DNA of 64,000 bases, from NCBI GenBank assembly GCA_004794785.1, contig SJOL01009432.1, forward strand, positions 519,795-583,794. The letters run 5' to 3'. The stretch comes from Opisthorchis felineus. Its lineage: Eukaryota; Platyhelminthes; Trematoda; Opisthorchiida; Opisthorchiidae. Below the pieces are notes generated by a model. That model saw nothing but the letters and a program-made list of their open reading frames with translations, was not told where the DNA came from and searched no databases. The translations under genes and the position numbers were made by a program. Position 1 is the stretch's first letter. Every line of letters begins with the position of its first letter. This document shows, in pieces, positions 1 to 9,814 of this stretch.

Positions 1-8
1 TCACCATC

Positions 9-400
9 TTGCTCACCCACGTCCGTTCCAACCGTAGACCATTTTCGGATGCCACCCATCCCCCCACACCCACCGATTCTTTCTGCACCATATCACTCTC
101 CACACCTCCTGCCGATGCGAATGATTTCATGTCCCAAAACCCTTCCCAATTCCCAACCCCGTCCAGCTGCACACCTGCCTTCCAGCGATATTCCCCACCC
201 CACAATAAACCTCATACTCTATCTTCTGCCGTGGATTCAAACCTACTTCACCCAATATTCAACCCCCACCCCCAGTGGTGAATACACATCGACCGATTCC
301 GAACACACGCCTAGTCAACTCTACTTCATGTACCCTTACCTCACCCACCCATTCCCCCCTAGTACCGAGCTCCACCGTAAACGAGGTTAGTAAATTCCGA
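9..400 (+). pseudogene. LINE copy 1: proline-rich 5' segment
   Basis: A C/T-rich stretch translating to proline-, serine- and threonine-rich peptide in more than one frame. No domain is recognisable. The same kind of sequence sits at the equivalent place in arm 2 (11,286-11,624, minus), and the two can be aligned at the nucleotide level, for example 290-345 against 11,280-11,335. It may be the end of an ORF1 or the linker just before the endonuclease. The frame that reads on into the endonuclease opens at about 275. Confidence 0.5.
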
Positions 401-412
401 ATTAGTATGATG

Positions 413-1226
413 TGCCCGCCAATGGACCTATCAGTGATGCTGTTCGACGCTCGCTCACTTCTGCCAAAAGTCCATCATCTCCGTGCAATTATCGCCGTTG
501 CACAGCCAAGTCTGATTTATGTGACTGAAACATGGCCCTCAGTTGAAATTCCAGACACGGCTGTTTCAAGCTCTGGTTATAATATCCACCGCTCCGACAG
601 GATGAACTCAAGAGGTGGAGGCTGTGCCATCTATTTCAAATCGGATATTTGTGAAACCCCCATTGATGATTCCAGCCTAGAAAAGATTCCAGAGGCCATC
701 TGAATCTCCACAGAACAGACCAAACGACCTGTACTAGTAGGTCGTATCTGTCTACCACCGACCCCCCACGGCTTCTGTAACTGACTTGTCCCGTATTATT
801 TCAACTGCACATGCCCTTCCGCATTCGTCTAAATTCGTGCTGGGTGACTTCAACCTACCGGATATTTCGTGGTCCCCCATTTTGAACCCTACTCGCTACG
901 CCTCGCTGCTTGCCCAACTTAGTGTAGAGGGTTGGTCCCAGATTGTACGCAGCCCCACTCGTGGCCAACATACATTAGACCTAATATTCTCAAATGAGGG
1001 TCATCTGGCTACGGCCAACTCTGGTCCATGCTTCCCAGGTAGCGATCACTGCGTCGTTTCTTGCAACGCAGTCAGGTATGGCGACACTGTTGCTCCGAGT
1101 CCTTCCCCCTTACTCCTCCTGACTCCGGATATTCTGCTGGCTTTTTCATCCTTGCTGGCCTCCCGGGACTGGAGCGACTTCTTTCTCTCGACAGACACAC
1201 AACGCATTTGTGACATTTTCTGCTAA
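413..1226 (+). pseudogene. LINE copy 1: AP-type endonuclease domain
   Basis: An exonuclease-endonuclease-phosphatase fold that nicks target DNA at insertion. The first half (frame opening at 275, to 703) carries F-D-A-R-S-L-L-P-K (family normally N at the second place), V-T-E-T-W with the metal-binding Glu kept, and S-D-R-M-N-S-R-G-G-G-C-A. It stops at 701-703. A shift to the frame at 786-1,226 restores G-D-F-N-L-P-D-I-S-W (catalytic Asp and Asn kept), the T-L-D-L-I-F-S-N segment, and G-S-D-H-C-V-V (catalytic Asp-His kept). The catalytic residues largely survive although the frame is broken. The Asn-to-Asp change in the first motif and the frameshift show it is inactive. The domain is absent from arm 2. 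Confidence 0.82.
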
Positions 1227-1699
1227 AACCTATTGACCTCTCTCTACCTGACTTCTCCCACTAAAAGTTTCCAATCTGATATCTCTCGGCATGATAAGTT
1301 ATTGAAAACCTTGGACAACGAAATGCACGGAGCTGCCAGAGACTATCGGAAATCCCGGGATTTCTCATTAATACTCCCCAGCAGCAAGTTCTAAACTGAC
1401 CGAGAGTCCTTACGTGTATCCCTTGAATGCCTTGAAGACAGTATCACTCTCAGGTACCCTTCTCGCTGTAAATTACTTGGTCGCCTATTTCGTGGGCGCT
1501 GTACCCCAAACATTCACTCAGTTACTTGTCTGCGTTCCACCGACGGTTGTTTCATCACCGATCCTGTCAATATAGCCGACAACCCGAGCGCTTACTTTGC
1601 CAGGCGCTGCTTACTTCTCCCTGCTAAGCTCAATCCGATAATCCCCGCCGCACATTTCACATCTCCACAACGGAGTGACCTCCCGTCCCTTTGCAACGT

Positions 1700-2990
1700 C
1701 ATGATCTCCCTACCTGATGTACCAGCCCTTCTTCAAACCCTCAAGGACTCCACCGTGCCGGGGGCCGACGGCATACCACCACGTGCCCTGAGACATGGCG
1801 GTCAAAATGTGGAATCCCTTGTCTTAATTCTTTATAATCACTCAGTCAACTCTGGAATCGTCTCCTCCTAGTGGAACCAATCTGTTTTTCATCCCCATTT
1901 CAAATCCGGATACAAGCAAACTACTTCCAACTACCCCTCCTTTAATGCAAACCCATGAACGTCTAGTCAAAGGCCTGTTAATCGGGTTCCTCCTAGCTAC
2001 AAATGCCATAGATAACTAACAGTAGGGCTTCTCATCTCAGAGATCCGTCAATAGCTGTCAGCTTCACTTCTTTGAGACCTTCACAGCAGCCTATGGTGCT
2101 GGACACTATTCTTAAAATCTATCTGGATACCCAGCGAGCCTTTGACCAGGTCCTTCATGCATCCCTGCTGATGAAACTCAATTCTGTTGGCATCACTGGA
2201 TCCTTATTTCACAGGTTCACTCCTACCTATCTGATAGGTCACAGATAGCACAAATTGGTGACAACCAGTCATCCCCGCTACCGATCACCAGTGGAGTAAT
2301 TCAGGGGAGCGTGCTAGGTCCCATCCTCTTCCTACTATATATCAACGACGTCTTCGACGCCGTATCCCATGGTAAACCCTTCATTACAGAGGACGATATG
2401 AAAATCGCTTACGCACTCCTCCCTCTGCTAAAACTGTTGCCTTTCGCCAGATACAACAAGACTTAGACTCTCTGACTAGCTGGTCAAGTGCCTATAGCCT
2501 AAACTTCTCTTCTTCGAGGTCCCGTATTACTTTCTGCTGCTGCTCCGTCCCAGCTGCTACGTCCACAATTAATGGGAACCCATCACTCAGTCTACAGAGA
2601 TCAAAGACCTTGGTCTCAGATACTCTTGCACCTTCAATTTTTCGCATCAAGTCCAGTTCCAGGTGGCCCGTGCACGTAGGCTCTGCTTTCTAATATTACG
2701 CTCCTTCCATCTTCGAGACGCAAAGGTCGCAATTTTCAAGCTTTGCGTGCGACCAGTTGTGGAATTCTGTCCTGCTTTCTCTTCCCCTTACACCCAAAGT
2801 TGTAGGCTGGCACTCGAGAACGTCCAAAGAACATTCACCAAAAAGCTATTCCCACAGACCAGTCCTCTCTCCCACCGCTCCCTCTCTATAGTCGTAGGCC
2901 TTGAGCCACTATGGCTTGGATGGTTAAAGCTAAATTTAACTCTCCCACACCATACCGAAATGCTTTATAGCAGAGGCTAGGCCAAACGTA
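1700..2990 (+). pseudogene. LINE copy 1: reverse transcriptase domain
   Basis: Reverse transcriptase of the CR1-like LINE. From N to C it shows V-P-G-A-D-G-I-P-P-R-A-L (about 1,755), Q-R-A-F-D-Q-V-L-H-A-S-L-L (motif A region, about 2,150), I-Q-G-S-V-L-G-P-I-L-F (motif B region, about 2,295), and F-I-T-E-D-D-M-K-I (about 2,380) where active elements have F-A-D-D. The C-terminal part, open at 2,663-2,980, has A-I-F-K-L-C-V-R-P-V-V-E-F and L-E-N-V-Q-R-T-F-T-K-K-L-F. Several stops and frameshifts separate these blocks, for instance near 1,870 and 2,210. The two catalytic Asp of the D-D motif remain, but the Ala before them is Glu. Confidence 0.82.
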
Positions 2991-3854
2991 AAGTCATATA
3001 CACGCTTTAAATTCCGTAAATCCAGCAACCTCTTAGTGTGCCCTCAAGCGCGTACAAACCTACGACAATACTTCTTCCTGGTTTACTGCACCCTCATCTG
3101 GAACAGTCTCCCCGATTGATTTCGAAATATCACACATCAACATACGTTGTCATAGTCTGTAGATAACTTCCTTACGTGTGAAGCCGCAGCCACCCTACTC
3201 AATACCCAACTGTCCCCTGATCTCCTTTATGAACTAGGTCCAGACCACATCTGAGTTTGACGAAGGTATATTTACTGGACGAAAACAATTAATTAAAGTA
3301 ATAATTTAAAAAATAAGCCACCCCTTACTATACATTGCTACCTCTTGATTGGCCTAAAGCAACTTACACCAGGTTCCTCCCAGCTAAGTCCCTGCCCTGT
3401 GCTACTCTATCCGCTCTGTTTAATGAGTGATGCCTCGTCTTGCCCAACCCTAACCAACATTAACCAGACAAGCGTCAAAGTTTCTCATACCTTAGAAAGT
3501 ATATTAGGCCACGCAACCCATTCAACACACGCACACAACATTGCGGCACGCCTCTGTTTGGTTGGATAGCTTACGCTCCGTCATCGTTTAGCCATGGTTC
3601 ACACACTCTGGCCATCTCCGTTCTGTTCCCATTGTGCGAATGGTAGCTACCGCCTCATTTGCCTCCTCCGCGACCTGTCTTTCCAAGCGGCTGTTTGCCT
3701 TTTGCTTGTTCAAAATGACTGAGCTGTTTTACTGGCGTGGCTTTCCCCCGACAGGATAAAATATCTGGTAGTTCGATGTCTTCAATAATACACAAGCCAC
3801 AATTATGACTGCTTGGTGGAATGCCACCTTATAGATCGAGTAGCATGCATGAGG

Positions 3855-4340
3855 GATGAAAACCTCGTGTGGTGGTCGGTACGTCCTCCAGGGAGGGTCG
3901 CCCTGTTACATTGCACCATGGTGCTTTCGTATACCCATCACCCCTCCAGTAGCACGCGTGCTTTGCCCATCGCCGGTGGTTCTGTGCAAGGCCTTTAATT
4001 CAAGAAACCAATAGAAGAGCACTGTTGTTTCAGTTTGTTGCTGCTGGGCAGGACTCGCCCCGGTTGTGTCATTTAACTGGCAAAGCTATAGACTACAGAC
4101 GATGAAAAAAAGAAGAAACCGGGCTTTCATCTGTAAAAAAAGGAGGAGAAAGTAATTAGTAAAAACATACACAGGTGAGATAGCCTGAAGACTCTGTGAT
4201 GCCCATGGTTTACATCGATGTACGGAGCTGCAGCTGCCTTCGTCATATTGGGGTTGTACCGCACCAAAGCCCACTTAGTCGGCCAAACAACACACACGCA
4301 CGTACCTGCTTCTCCCAGGAGCGAACATATACAATGAGAA
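3855..4340 (+). repeat. Better-conserved block, arm 1 copy
   Basis: Beginning at gatgaaaacctcgtg and running past actgttgttt to about 4,340, this block is visibly closer to its arm 2 partner than the LINE part is, about 80 per cent by eye in 3,855-4,050. Runs such as ctttcgtatacccatcac are almost unchanged. It gives no convincing protein. It may be younger, constrained, or a separate small repeat. Confidence 0.55.
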
Positions 4341-4793
4341 ATATATGTAAACAGAGGTTCCTAACCCTCTGCTACCAGCATGCAAGACGAGTGTCCAAAG
4401 ACTATTTATTCGCCATGCACCACTTGTTAAATTGAAGCTGATAGCAGTGCTTCTGGGACTGGTGACAATTTCTTACCTACGCTTACTTTCTCTCCTAGGT
4501 TATTTTGCTGCCCAATTTAAGTAACAAATGCCAGATAAGCTAGCCCATCATCTCGGAAGTTAACCCTCGTCAGTACTTATACTTCTGATTTCCCCAACCA
4601 CACTACCTCTCTGCGTGCTTATGTCGGTTTGCACTGTATCTCTCGTAATTCAATATCATATGTTAGCAAACCCAACCCTTGCTTGGTTGCTAGTTGACTA
4701 AGTGCAAATCCATCCCTATCCACTCTCACATACTCACTCACTGTCACCACCCTAATAGCGGTAGATGTCAAGTCTTTCTCTCTATATATATTA

Positions 4794-5225
4794 ATGCACA
4801 TTATCCCATCTGATGTCTCCTCAGACTCACCATGCTTTGCTAACCTCATCCCATTCCCTTGTCTTCCCAAGCTTAGAACTTCGACAATATCAGGTATGGA
4901 CGACCTGGTTGGCTGTTATCCACTCCACCTGGCCTATGAATCTACACCCACAGGGATCCCCAACTGGACCGAAAAAAATCCTAAAAGATCCCGCTGCTCA
5001 GAGAATTGCACATCCCAGCCCAATGACCTTTTATGTGACGTCCGTTACGGGGCTGTCCGAAAACTGAAGTATGTCAGGCCAATGATGGCACGGCACTGCC
5101 ATACCCAGTTTGATAGCATACCCGCAACTATTCCCTTCCAATTCTCGACTGTACCCTCCCGCCCACTCGTTCTATTAACTGCAAATACGAATAAGCTCCC
5201 CACCTGGTCCCAGCTGCCTGCATGA
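4794..5225 (+). other. Open frame conserved between arms (arm 1 copy)
   Basis: An open frame of 143 codons with an ATG at 4,794. I recognise no family. Its translation aligns in the same register with the frame at 7,331-7,801 on the minus strand. Shared runs include S-R-C-S-x-N-C-T-S-Q-P and H-C-H-T-Q-F-D-S-x-P-x-T-I. Arm 1 lacks about 45 bases relative to arm 2 just after T-P-T-G-I-P, a change that keeps the frame. It may be a decayed coding segment of an unrecognised element, or chance openness in C/T-rich DNA. No signal peptide or membrane helix is evident. Confidence 0.4.
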
Positions 5226-5910
5226 TCTGTTCATTCCAAACTGCTGAACCTGTGGTTCGAATTTAACCATTTCGCTCGCGTTCTGGCACGTGTGTTGGCA
5301 CCATCTCACTCTTCCAAGGAACTATTATGCCCGGCTCCACAACAGCGACACCAGTGAGTCTCTACAGTTTCATTGTACATCATGATCCTGAGGTTCCTGT
5401 TATCATTTATCCGCTTTGCTAATCCCTCCATTTCACCATCCCCGCTTACGCTCTTTGTGCCACTGGCCATGAGCCCAACAGTTCAAGGCCACGAAGCCTC
5501 AGCGGTGGTTTTGGGTTTAGTTCAATTTGACTGGCTGGAAGACGCCAACTCTGCTGCTTCACCAGATCTGATATTCTGGTTCCTCATGCTCCGTGGTTTA
5601 CACCTTTCTTGTTATGTGTCAGGCCTCTTGTTTTGCCCTCCCTCGCTTTGTTTTGGCCCTCGACCTTCAAATCCTACTGACCTGATCTTGCTCGATGTCC
5701 TCTCCAGAAAAAGCATAGTAACTGTTCCTCCATGCCCGTGCCGTTCTAGTGATGACCACGTCTGCATCGGATAATGCCCCCCGCCTATGAAGATCTCCTT
5801 TTTCCCAAAACCCCCGTACCCACAATCCCCACCAGTCACGCTTTTATTCAGACTGTAACCTTATGGTCATGCCTGACGGCATGCCACCCACAAGTTGGGA
5901 ATAACCATTA

Positions 5911-6664
5911 TTAATATTATTATAATCAGAATGGGTACGGTAGACATAGTGCCGTAGCCGCGAAGTCGTACGTGCGTTCGTGGATAACCCCGTAAATGAA
6001 CGTTTTGGGTGGGCCAGTTAGGGCTGTTAGAGTAGTGAAGCAAACTTGACAAAGATGGATTAGTACAGAACAAGGATACTCTTGTGTCCAACGATGGCGC
6101 AACTTGCTTCATTGCTGCCACTCAGATGAGACAATGAGACCTTTTTATGTAGATTAGGGACTAAAAATGAAAAAAATCAAAAATGTCTGCTGGTGAGCAC
6201 TAAGTTTTAAATTAGACTGAGGTCCAAAGTAGCAGACGGCCTAGTGGTTACAATTTCTAAATACTTTAGTGAGGCGACCGCCTGATTTCAAAAACGATAA
6301 TGTACATTCACGTGGAGATGGTATGGAATGGCAGCCTATAATAGGTGTGAGGTGGTGTGATCATGTGTGACTATCGGGAACGTTCGTTCGCTAAACGGTG
6401 CGCCCCTAAGTTATTAGCTAGTTGTATAATTGCCCATGATCCTGTGTGAGAAGGGCAGGGACGTAAGCAGACTGTTCCCAAAATCGTCGTTGAAGCTTAC
6501 GTGTCTTCCCATCTAGCTATCGTGACAAGGCGTTTAGCTAGCCTGAACTTGGGGTGGTAGGGTTATCATGTATTGGAGTATGCTGGGTCGGAAACGGGGT
6601 TACAAAGCCATCACAAGCAGTCTCTGGAACGGCTATGTAACGTTTATTGAGAAAGCGAGTGGTA
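5911..6664. other. Central spacer of the inverted repeat
   Basis: About 750 bp separate the two arms. I found no convincing reverse-complement pairing inside it. It holds one degenerate tRNA-like sequence at 6,228-6,300. No protein family was recognised. If the locus were transcribed through, this would be the loop of a very long imperfect hairpin. Confidence 0.6.
6228..6300 (+). repeat. tRNA-like sequence (SINE remnant) in the spacer
   Basis: The stretch cggcctagtggttac (6,237-6,251) resembles the A box of a tRNA-type pol III promoter. About 38 bases on, cctgatttcaaaa is a poor B-box match. The spacing suits a tRNA-derived SINE head, but the B box is degraded. Confidence 0.35.
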
Positions 6665-7330
6665 ACAACGTTTATTCACAACCGGTGACTGGCCTACCGT
6701 CAGGCATAATCATAATGCTACAGTCAGAATGAAAGCACTACTGACGGGTTTTGTGGATTCTGGGGAGTGAGTAGAGAAGGGACAGTGTACAAACAGTGGG
6801 CACTATCCGATGTAGACTTGGCCAGGCCTAAACCGTCATGGGTAGGAAAACACAGTTACTAGGACTTTAGCTTTCTTTTGGGAATATATCAAGCTGAGAC
6901 AAGATCAGATCGTTAAAATTTGAAGGCGGCGGGCGAAAACAAAACGAGGGGGCAAAACAAGAGGCATCCTTCCTGGCACGTGACATGAAAATTTCAAAGT
7001 GCAGAAACTGAGGAACAAGAACTGGAGGACCTAGTGAGGCAGCAGGATTTCAACCACGGAAGCCTTGTGGCCTTGGGTTGCTCGGCTTATTACCAGGGTC
7101 AGGAAAGGCGCAAGTGGGGAGGAGGAAGTGGAGGAATCATCAATACGGATTACTGGTAGCAGGAATCTCAGAATTACGGTGTGCAATTAAATTGCAGAGA
7201 CTCACTTGTGTTGCTGTTGGAGTGGAGGCATGTGTAAAAGTTCTTAGGGACAGGGAGTCTGCGCTAAAAACAAGACGGAACGCGACCTGCGGAGAAAATG
7301 ACTGACTTTGTAAGGAGCACAGAATAAAAG

Positions 7331-7801
7331 TCATCGATATGTATAGGTCCGAACAAAAGGTTCAGCAGATTGAAATGAAAGCGTCCCGGAGGCGGCTGGG
7401 GCGAGACGGTAGAGTAGCAAGTCAATAGTTGAGGGTGTGCTATCAAACTGTGTATGGCAGTGCCACGTCATTATTGCACTGACATACTCTGGTTTCTGGG
7501 CAGCCTGGTGACGCATGTCATGTTTGCCGTGACTGGGCTGGGATGTGCAATTTTGTGAGCAGCGGGATTTTTGGGGTTGGCCGAGGAAATCCAAGGAGGT
7601 AGCTAATGTGAGATCGCAGGTATTTGTTGGTCCAGATGGGATCCCTTTGGGTGTAAAGCACAGATAAGGTGAAGTGGATAACGGCCAAGTAGAGCCCAAA
7701 GCAGGTATTGTCGAAGGTCGAAGCTTGAGAAGAAGAAGGAATGGGTATAGATCATTGGGGTTTGGTGAGTTCTGGAAGGAATCAGATGGGACCAAGTCCA
7801 T
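7331..7801 (-). other. Open frame conserved between arms (arm 2 copy)
   Basis: An open frame of 156 codons on the minus strand. It has the same C-T-S-Q-P and H-C-H-T-Q-F-D-S motifs as the arm 1 frame and a register-preserving extra stretch of about 15 residues (T-C-D-L-T-L-A-T-S...). Similarity fades after the T-I of the second motif. No domain is recognised. The proline/serine-rich start resembles the surrounding C/T-rich composition, so openness alone is weak evidence of coding. Confidence 0.4.
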
Positions 7802-8189
7802 TAATAGAGAAAAATTGAACGTTTACCAAAATTAGGGTAGTGACAACAAGTTAGTAAATGAGAGGGGCTAGGGGTATATATATATTTCATCATAGCATCA
7901 GAGACAGAACAAATCGGTATAAGTACACGGAGGGGTGGTTTGGTAAGGGAACTCAAACACCTAAGGACTGACGAGAGTAGAGCTGCTGAGATGGTGGACT
8001 AGATTTTCTGGAAGTTCTTATGTGAGTTGGACAATATCATAATCTAGGAGGGAAACTGCATGTGAGAGGAATGGTCACCAGCCCCAGAAGCACTGCTCTC
8101 AGTTTCAATCAACTAGTGGTGCGTGACTAAAAAGCCTTTAGGCGCTAGCCTTGTATGCTAGTAGTAGAGAGGCGGGAATCTCATTGTAT

Positions 8190-8830
8190 ATAAATTTCTA
8201 TTTATTTATTTTTTGTGTCCACTCCTGGGAGCAGTAGGAAGGAGTGTGTGTTTTGTTTGGTTGACGAAGTGGGCTTTGCTGCGATACAACCCCAAGTATG
8301 AGGTAATAAGCTACAGCTTTGAACGTCGATGTAAGCCACAAATATCGCAGAAAATTTTCAGGCTATCCCATGCATATTTCTCTAAGAATTTTTTCGACAA
8401 GCGAAAGGTCATTTTTTTACAGTCTGTAGTTTATGGAATTGTCAGATAAATGACACAACAGGGACGAGTCAAACACCATAAGCCACAAATATCGCAGAAA
8501 ATTTTCAGGCTATCCCATGCATATTTCTCTAAGAATTTTTTCGACAAACGAAAGGTCATTTTTTTACAGTCTGTAGTTTATGGAATTGTCAGATAAATGA
8601 CACAACAGGGACGAGTCAAACACCAGCAGCAACAAACGGGAAACAACAGTGCTTATTTATGGATTTCCTGAATTAAAGGCTAGGCTCAGAACCATCGGCG
8701 ATTGGCAATGGGCAATGGGCGATACAACCGTGCTACCGGAGGAGTGATGGGTATACGAAAGTGCCTTGGTGCAACGTAAAGGGCGGCCCTCCCTGCAGGG
8801 TTACCCGACTACCTCACGAGGTTTTCATCC
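8190..8830 (-). repeat. Better-conserved block, arm 2 copy
   Basis: The inverted partner of 3,855-4,340. It is longer than the arm 1 copy because a 147-bp segment inside it is duplicated in tandem. A short triplet-like stutter (ggcaatgggcaatgggcg at about 8,704-8,721) sits where arm 1 has a single form. Confidence 0.55.
8332..8625. repeat. 147-bp tandem duplication (two units)
   Basis: Unit 1 is 8,332-8,478 and unit 2 is 8,479-8,625, abutting without spacer. Comparing them base by base I find a single difference, G at 8,401 against A at 8,548. Arm 1 has one diverged copy of the same segment at about 4,045-4,205. The duplication is therefore far younger than the inverted repeat, or has been homogenised. 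An assembly duplication is possible, but the one mismatch argues against a simple artefact. Confidence 0.92.
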
Positions 8831-9814
8831 GTCGCGCACACTACCTGAGCTGCGATGTAGAAAACCACCAAGCAGTCACAGATGTGCCTGTGCACTTATA
8901 AAGTACTCCGGCTACCAGGTATTTTTTTGGGTCTAGGAGAAAGCTAGGCCAGTTAAACAGCTCAGTCAATATGGACAAGCAGACAGCAAACAGATACTGG
9001 TAAAGGTGGGCCAGGGAGGAGGCAGGTAAAAGTGCAGCTACCGATGGGACAGGGAAATTAAATTGTGACATCCATAACGAGCTCACTATGACTAAGCGGC
9101 AAGTGAGCGCCGGTGTAAGCCATCATATCAAGCAGAGCGTGCCGCGATGTTTTGAATGGTTATTAGGCTGTGGAGCATATCGTTAGATGGACCATTTATA
9201 TTTTTGGCGTATAATGCGCTCTTGTAATGAAAAAGCTGACTTTGGTTTGGTTTGTCTTGGAGCTAAACTAAACAGGGCGCCGGTCATTAGACGGAGCTCA
9301 TAGGGTAATCCAGGAACTTGTCTGGAGCAAGGTATAAGTTGTCTGGGGAAAAACAACCAGGCCAGTGACACAACACCTTCAGATCAAGCAGGCATTTAAC
9401 AGACTACAGGGTCTTGAAGTAAATCAATGGGATAGCAGGACATAATTACGGGATATTTTAATTGCTCACTAACTGTATCGTCGCTAAACTCGAATGTTTA
9501 CTGGACCCGATTCATAGAGAAGGTAGGGGGAGTTTAGCATTAAGTAATTAGGCATCAGTTTCACAAGTAAGGGATTTATCCACGGACTGCGAGAAGGTAT
9601 CATGGTCTGTGTTATTTCGCGGCTGCTTACAAGGACCGTTCCAGATAGGAGCGCATTATTCTAGAAAGAAGTGGTGGGGTAAGTTTTTACGATCGGGAGT
9701 GCACATTAAGAGGTTGCTGGAGTTACGGAGTCTGTAACAAGGACGTGAATTAAAGTTTGACATAGCCACTGCTATAAAAGCATTTTTATGCGGTGTGAGA
9801 GAGTTAGGTTTAGG

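Larger units (their letters stand above)
1..3305 (+). mobile_element. CR1-like LINE, decayed copy 1
   Basis: A non-LTR retrotransposon relic. Such elements encode an AP-type endonuclease that nicks target DNA and a reverse transcriptase that copies the RNA at the nick. In order I see a proline/serine/threonine-rich segment (9-400), an endonuclease (413-1,100), a reverse transcriptase (1,700-2,600), the thumb/C-terminal part (2,660-2,990), and a 3' end around 3,255-3,305 that runs into short AT-rich repeats (aattaattaaag). Frames shift several times and stops interrupt the coding part, so it is dead. The 5' end may be off the window. The CR1/Jockey assignment rests on the endonuclease motif style, the TEDD replacement of FADD, and the V-R-P-V-V-E-F-C / N-V-Q-R-T-F-T-K-K-L-F thumb motif. 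A second copy lies inverted at 9,440-11,870. Confidence 0.85.
1..5910 (+). repeat. Giant imperfect inverted repeat, arm 1
   Basis: Arm 1 reads in order: a CR1-like LINE on the plus strand, then about 2.6 kb of non-LINE flank. Reverse-complement matches to arm 2 recur at a nearly constant coordinate sum of about 12,575 to 12,730. Examples are 5,872-5,907 with 6,668-6,703, 5,640 with 6,950, 4,794-5,225 with 7,331-7,801, 3,855-4,050 with 8,635-8,830, 3,250 with 9,460, and 2,700 with 10,030. The sum falls to about 11,630 left of position 400 because arm 2 lacks about 1 kb there. By eye the arms look roughly 65 to 80 per cent identical, varying by block; I could not run an alignment. The plus strand here is visibly pyrimidine-rich. 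The outer end lies off the left edge of the window. It could be an old inverted segmental duplication or two opposed copies of one large composite repeat. Confidence 0.85.
3306..5910 (+). repeat. Non-LINE flank shared by both arms (arm 1 copy)
   Basis: This 2.6 kb follows the LINE 3' end directly and has an inverted partner at 6,665-9,435. The match starts at once beyond the LINE, for example C-G-G-C-A-C-G-C in 3,545-3,555 with its partner near 9,145. It includes the better-conserved block at 3,855-4,340 and the open frame at 4,794-5,225. No transposase, reverse transcriptase or cellular domain was recognised. It may be part of an unrecognised larger repeat into which the LINE had inserted, or simply flanking DNA carried along in a duplication. 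Confidence 0.7.
6665..9435 (-). repeat. Non-LINE flank shared by both arms (arm 2 copy)
   Basis: The inverted partner of 3,306-5,910. It contains the conserved block (about 8,190-8,830), the matching open frame (7,331-7,801, minus) and the 147-bp tandem duplication that arm 1 lacks. Otherwise no gene is recognised. Confidence 0.7.
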
